Shown: piece after piece, positions 60,883-64,000 of the stretch
Layout: every line of letters starts with the position of its first letter
Numbering within the stretch: position 1 is the first letter of the stretch
Program-made: the position numbers and the translations under genes
The notes under the pieces: generated by a model
The model's database searches: none
What the model saw: only the letters and a program-made list of their open reading frames with translations
What the model was told of the DNA's origin: nothing
Origin: Guyparkeria hydrothermalis
GTDB taxonomy: Bacteria; Pseudomonadota; Gammaproteobacteria; Halothiobacillales; Halothiobacillaceae
Assembly (NCBI RefSeq): GCF_023555375.1
Contig: NZ_JAJSEE010000001.1
Span: 434,001 to 498,000, forward strand
Reading direction: 5' to 3'
Length of the DNA stretch: 64,000 nt

Positions 60883-61596
60883 TCAGGAGGAAAGGCGCGG
60901 CCAGGCGAACCCCTCGTCGGTCTGCTGCAATCGTTCGACCCACTCGGCATGGGCCGCGGCGGCCTCCGCCTCGGGCTCGATCACGCGCAGGCGCGGCCGG
61001 TCGGCGCGGATGGTGCCGAGGGCGGCCTGCGCCCCCGTTGCCGTCTCGGCGGGGTTGTCGAAGGAGAGATCCCATTGCCCGCCGGTCAGCGCGAGGTACA
61101 CGTCGGCAAGGATCTCCGAGTCCAGGAGCGCGCCGTGCAGCGTGCGCTCGGAGTTGTCGATCTGGTAACGACGGCACAGGGCATCGAGGCTGTTGCGCTG
61201 ACCGGGGTGCTTGTCGCGGGCGATCGCCAGGGAGTCCGTGACCAGGTCGACGTGCTCGGACAATGGCGGGTAGCCGGCGCGCTTGAGCTCGGCATCGAGA
61301 AAGCCGACGTCGAACGCCGCGTTGTGAATGATCAGCTCCGCGCCGCGGACGTAGTCGAGGAATTCGTCGACGATCTCATGGAAACGCGGTTTGTTTTCCA
61401 GGAAGTCGTTCGACAGGCCGTGGACCGCGAACGCCCCCGCGTCCACCGCCCGCTCCGGGTTGAGGTACTGGTGGTAGTTGCGGTGCGTCAGACGGCGCTC
61501 GACCAGCTCGACCGCGCCGATCTCGATCAGCCGGTGGCCCTCCTCGACCGGCATGCCGGTGGTCTCGGTATCCAGAACGATCTGTCGCAGGGTCAT
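60883..61596 (-). CDS. dnaQ: DNA polymerase III epsilon subunit (proofreading exonuclease)
   Basis: The 237-residue DEDDh exonuclease has VLDTETTGMPVEEGHRLIEI at the start, IIHNAAFDVGFLDAEL in the middle and HGALLDSEILADVYLAL near residue 160. A C-terminal region of about 55 residues contains the polymerase-binding segment. MTLRQIVLDTETTG from ATG at 61596 is the usual start. It overlaps the YaiI-family gene by ATGA (61593-61596). No rnhA gene is adjacent, unlike in many gammaproteobacteria. Confidence 0.95.
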   Translation of the reverse strand: MTLRQIVLDTETTGMPVEEGHRLIEIGAVELVERRLTHRNYHQYLNPERAVDAGAFAVHGLSNDFLENKPRFHEIVDEFLDYVRGAELIIHNAAFDVGFLDAELKRAGYPPLSEHVDLVTDSLAIARDKHPGQRNSLDALCRRYQIDNSERTLHGALLDSEILADVYLALTGGQWDLSFDNPAETATGAQAALGTIRADRPRLRVIEPEAEAAAAHAEWVERLQQTDEGFAWPRLSS

Positions 61597-62063
61597 GCCT
61601 TGTTCTCGCCTTGTGCTCGTTGGTACTGGTTCAGCCAGCGCTCGAGCGCGCCGGCGAAGGCCTGCTTGTCCTTGGGCCCCAGCGGCGGCGGCCCGCCGGT
61701 GGCCACCCCGCTCTCGCGCAGGGTCTGCATGAACTCGCGCTGGACCTGCCGGCCGCGGATCGACTCGGCGGAAAACGCCTCGCCGCGCGGGCCGATCACC
61801 GCCACGCCCTTGGCCAGCGCGTCGGCGGCCAGCTCGATGTCCGCCGAGATCACCAGATCGCCGGGCGAGGCTGCCTCGACGATGGCATTGTCCGCGACAT
61901 CGAAGCCCGGTGCCACCTGCATGAAGCGCACGCGCCTCGAGCGCGGCACGGCGATGGGGTGATTGGCCACCAGCACCACGTCCACGCCGACGCGATCGGC
62001 GGCGCGGAAGAGCATCTGCTTGATGGGGACGGGGCAGGCGTCGGCGTCGACCCAGATGGTCAT
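61593..62063 (-). CDS. YaiI/YqxD family (DUF188) protein
   Basis: The 156-residue product starts MTIWVDADACPVPIK, the family's signature, and has SPGDLVISADIELAA and NAIVEAASPGD with conserved Asp residues of a PIN-like nuclease fold. The C-terminal GGPPPLGPKDKQAF is also typical. Function is not established. ATG at 62063 is clear; the frame above it belongs to the repeat region. Confidence 0.93.
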   Translation of the reverse strand: MTIWVDADACPVPIKQMLFRAADRVGVDVVLVANHPIAVPRSRRVRFMQVAPGFDVADNAIVEAASPGDLVISADIELAADALAKGVAVIGPRGEAFSAESIRGRQVQREFMQTLRESGVATGGPPPLGPKDKQAFAGALERWLNQYQRAQGENKA

Positions 62064-62129
62064 GCGCAGTTTCCGTGATGTGACGAGGTGAGGAGTTTCG
62101 CATGCCGGGTGCGTGGCACCGAACCGGTA

Positions 62130-62440
62130 AGCGACCGGTGGGGTGTGTTTCGCACGCCGTTTACGCTCAGCAGCTTGAATTGGCCGCCGTGCCCGGCGCG
62201 CGAACCCCTTTTCTTGCTTGCCCAAGAAAAGGGGCGAAAAGAAGGGCACCCCGGCGTCCTGGCCCTGCGGGCCTTCGAGCCCGGACGGTGTCCGGACTCG
62301 AAGCCTCACGACTGGCGGCCGGCTTCGGGGCCGGCTCGACGTGACCTCCTGTCACGGCGAGCCTCGGAGCGACGTCCCTGTCGCTCCGCCCCCGAGCCAC
62401 CCACCAGCCGTGAGGCAGGACACAAGGGGGACGTCGTTCC
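62130..62440 (+). repeat. Long inverted repeat, left copy
   Basis: This copy contains, in order, TTTCGCACGCC, TTTTCTTGCTTG, CCAAGAAAA, CGAAAAGAAG, GGCCCTGCGGGCC, GACCTCCTGTCACGGCGA and CACAAGGGG. The same blocks in the same order occur on the minus strand at 62525-62825. It fills most of the 62064-62825 gap; no real gene is seen in it. Exact ends are approximate. Confidence 0.6.
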
Positions 62441-62524
62441 CGACCATCCGGCGGCGTGATTCAACTTCTCAAGGCAACCCAAACGCCAGGATCTGGTGCT
62501 TAAAGTGCGATCGAAGGTTCAAAT

Positions 62525-62825
62525 CCCCTTGTGCCTTGCCTCGCGAGCGAGGGGTTGCAGGGTCGGGCTCGCATGGACGCGAGCCCGAGGTTCGCCGCGA
62601 CAGGACGTCGCGTCGAACCGACCCGTCCGCAATCCCTCGTTCGCGAGGCTGATCGTCGCGGATGCAATCCGCGGCGATCAGGCCCGGAGGGCCAAGGCAT
62701 CGGGGTGTCTTCTTTTCGTCGGTTTTCTTGGACAAGCAAGAAAATCGACTCGCACGCCGCGCACGGCGATCAGTCCGTGCCACTCCGCACACTTGGCGTG
62801 CGAAACCCCATCCCAATCACAATAC
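62525..62825 (-). repeat. Long inverted repeat, right copy
   Basis: Read on the minus strand, this copy matches 62130-62440 block for block (TTTCGCACGCC, TTTTCTTGCTTG, CCAAGAAAA, CGAAAAGAAG, GGCCCTCCGGGCC, GACGTCCTGTCGCGGCGA, CACAAGGGG) with scattered differences. The roughly 85-bp centre between the copies has no clear feature. The copy ends at the RND gene stop. Confidence 0.6.
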
Positions 62826-64000
62826 TCAGACCACCGAATCCTCCGACATCTCGCGCTCGAGTCGCCGCCCCACATCCCCCGGCGACCCCGTCCGCCGCGC
62901 CAAGAGATCGTAGGCCACCGGCACGACGAACAGCGTCAGCACGGTCGCCAGCGCCACCCCGGCGAATATCACCGTCCCGATCACCAACCGCGTCTCCGCC
63001 CCGGCACCCGACGAGACGATCAGCGGGATGGCACCGGCCATGGTGGTCACCGCCGTCATCAGGATCGGGCGCAAGCGCGTGACCGCAGCCTCTTCGAGCG
63101 CCTCGGCGAAGGCGCGGCCGCCGTCGCGCAGCTGGTTGGCGAACTCGACGATCAGGATGCCGTTCTTCGCCGCCAGCCCCACCAGCATCACCAGCCCGAC
63201 CTGGCTGTAGATATTCAGCGACAGACCGGTCAGATGCAGCCCCAGCAGCGCGCCGAGGATCGCCAGCGGCACGGTCAGCATGATCACGAACGGATGGACC
63301 AGGCTCTCGAACTGTGCGGCGAGCACCAGGAACACCACCAGGGCACCGAGTACCAGCATGAACACGGTCGCCCCGCCCGCCTCGCGGTAGTCGCGTGACT
63401 GGCCCTTGACGTCGGTCTGGGCCTCGGGCGGCAGGATCTCGTCGACCGTGTCCTCGAGGTAGGTCAACGCCTCGCCCAGCGGGTAGCCATCGGCCAGGTC
63501 GGCCTCGATCGTGATCGAGCGCACCCGGTTGAAGCGGTTGAGGGTCGCCGGACCGGCGAAGTCCGTCAGGGTCACCAGGCTGCCCAGGGGAATCAGCTCG
63601 CCGCTGCTCGCCGAGCGCACGTAGATGTTGTCGATCGCCCGCGGGCTGCGCTGGTTCTCGCGTTCGCCCTCGAGGATGACGTCGTACTCCTCGCCGTCAT
63701 CGACGTAGCGCGTCACCGTGCGCCCGCCCAGCAGGGTTTCCAGCGTGCGGCCGATCTCGGTGATCGTCACGCCCAGGTCGGCGGCCCGGTCGTAGTCGAT
63801 CTCGATCTTGAGCTGCGGCTGGGTTTCCTTGTAGTCGGAGTCCAGTCCGGTCAGGCGCGGATTGTCGTCGCGGATATGGGCAAACAGCGTGTCGCGCCAC
63901 TCGGCCAGTTCCTCGTACTCGCCGCCACCAAGGACGAACTGCACGGGTTTCTGCACCTGCTGACCGAAGCCCTGGCGCATCACCGGGAAGGCGCGCACCC
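62826..64000 (-). CDS. RND efflux transporter permease (HAE1 type), partial, cut by window edge
   Basis: Only the C-terminal part, about 390 residues, is present; the gene continues beyond 64000. It shows the second periplasmic porter region (IDYDRAADLGVTITEIG) and the last six membrane helices with VFLVLAAQFESLVHPFVIM, GLAAKNGILIVEFANQL and RLRPILMTAVTTMAGAIPL. Together with a periplasmic adaptor and an outer-membrane channel it would expel drugs or solvents. Partner genes would lie outside the window to the right. Confidence 0.92.
   Translation of the reverse strand, partial: VRAFPVMRQGFGQQVQKPVQFVLGGGEYEELAEWRDTLFAHIRDDNPRLTGLDSDYKETQPQLKIEIDYDRAADLGVTITEIGRTLETLLGGRTVTRYVDDGEEYDVILEGERENQRSPRAIDNIYVRSASSGELIPLGSLVTLTDFAGPATLNRFNRVRSITIEADLADGYPLGEALTYLEDTVDEILPPEAQTDVKGQSRDYREAGGATVFMLVLGALVVFLVLAAQFESLVHPFVIMLTVPLAILGALLGLHLTGLSLNIYSQVGLVMLVGLAAKNGILIVEFANQLRDGGRAFAEALEEAAVTRLRPILMTAVTTMAGAIPLIVSSGAGAETRLVIGTVIFAGVALATVLTLFVVPVAYDLLARRTGSPGDVGRRLEREMSEDSVV

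Noticed and set aside
62517-62527. tRNA T-loop-like sequence GGTTCAAATCC
   Set aside because: The flanking bases do not form a T-stem, and no D-arm, anticodon arm or acceptor stem can be built around it. It lies beside the inverted repeat copy.
1-64000. CRISPR array, rRNA or tRNA genes, prophage or toxin-antitoxin genes
   Set aside because: No regularly spaced direct repeats, no RNA gene signatures and no phage or toxin-antitoxin proteins were seen on either strand.

Overview
The window is a G+C-rich chromosomal segment from a gammaproteobacterium, roughly two thirds G+C by eye and dense with tightly packed, often ATGA-coupled operons. A molybdenum SoxC/SoxD sulfane dehydrogenase, a molybdenum-cofactor gene cluster beside it, an Rnf complex and a BCCT-type osmolyte carrier suggest a salt-tolerant sulfur-oxidising chemolithotroph of the Halothiobacillus/Guyparkeria kind. 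That placement is inferred from gene content only; there is no rRNA or tRNA gene in the window to confirm it.

Layout. 1-4.1 kb: an iron-type operon on the minus strand (LbtU-like outer-membrane porin, imelysin, di-heme DUF1111 protein) behind a Fur-like box; the porin gene carries an in-frame amber codon. 4.2-8.3 kb: a Mn/Fe-type ABC importer (binding protein, ATPase, two permeases) behind a perfect 22-bp palindrome at a promoter. 8.5-16.4 kb: HPP-family membrane protein, RNase T, FolD, a heme-binding GGDEF/EAL protein, a YoaA-type helicase and a TPR lipoprotein. 16.5-25 kb: PBP1b, a two-domain kinase, an exonuclease/GIY-YIG fusion, homoserine dehydrogenase and AlaC. 25.4-30.3 kb: an Aer-like chemoreceptor with a CZB domain, a BCCT carrier, a periplasmic dienelactone-hydrolase-like protein and a small unknown protein. 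30.5-37.2 kb: an unusual locus of a secreted dikinase-like protein, two periplasmic beta-lactamase-fold proteins and an ATP/ADP-translocase-family carrier. 37.3-39.5 kb: slipin plus NfeD. 39.7-43.1 kb: moaE-moeA-moaC and moaA. 43.5-45.6 kb: soxCD. 45.6-49.0 kb: a complete ISL3-family element of the ISPpu12 type (transposase, lspA, cation efflux gene, MerR regulator) inserted in the T-tract of the soxCD terminator, with an exact 8-bp target duplication. 49.2-55.2 kb: threonine synthase, a purine/methylthio salvage pair, NagZ, a PDC-sensor membrane protein, a candidate sigma-54 driven small RNA and a cytosolic dienelactone-hydrolase-like protein. 55.3-60.7 kb: rsxABCDGE. 60.9-64.0 kb: DnaQ, a YaiI-family protein, a pair of inverted non-coding repeats and the end of an RND efflux permease cut by the window edge.

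How it fits together. The Moco genes supply the cofactor SoxC needs. The two metal systems each have a recognisable metal-type operator. Hom (22.4 kb) and ThrC (49.2 kb) are two steps of threonine synthesis, encoded apart. The thioinosine phosphorylase and the hypoxanthine phosphoribosyltransferase form a two-step salvage route. The 30.5-37.2 kb locus is the best candidate for an undescribed system: an ATP-grasp dikinase with an export signal close to a nucleotide-carrier family member is biochemically surprising.
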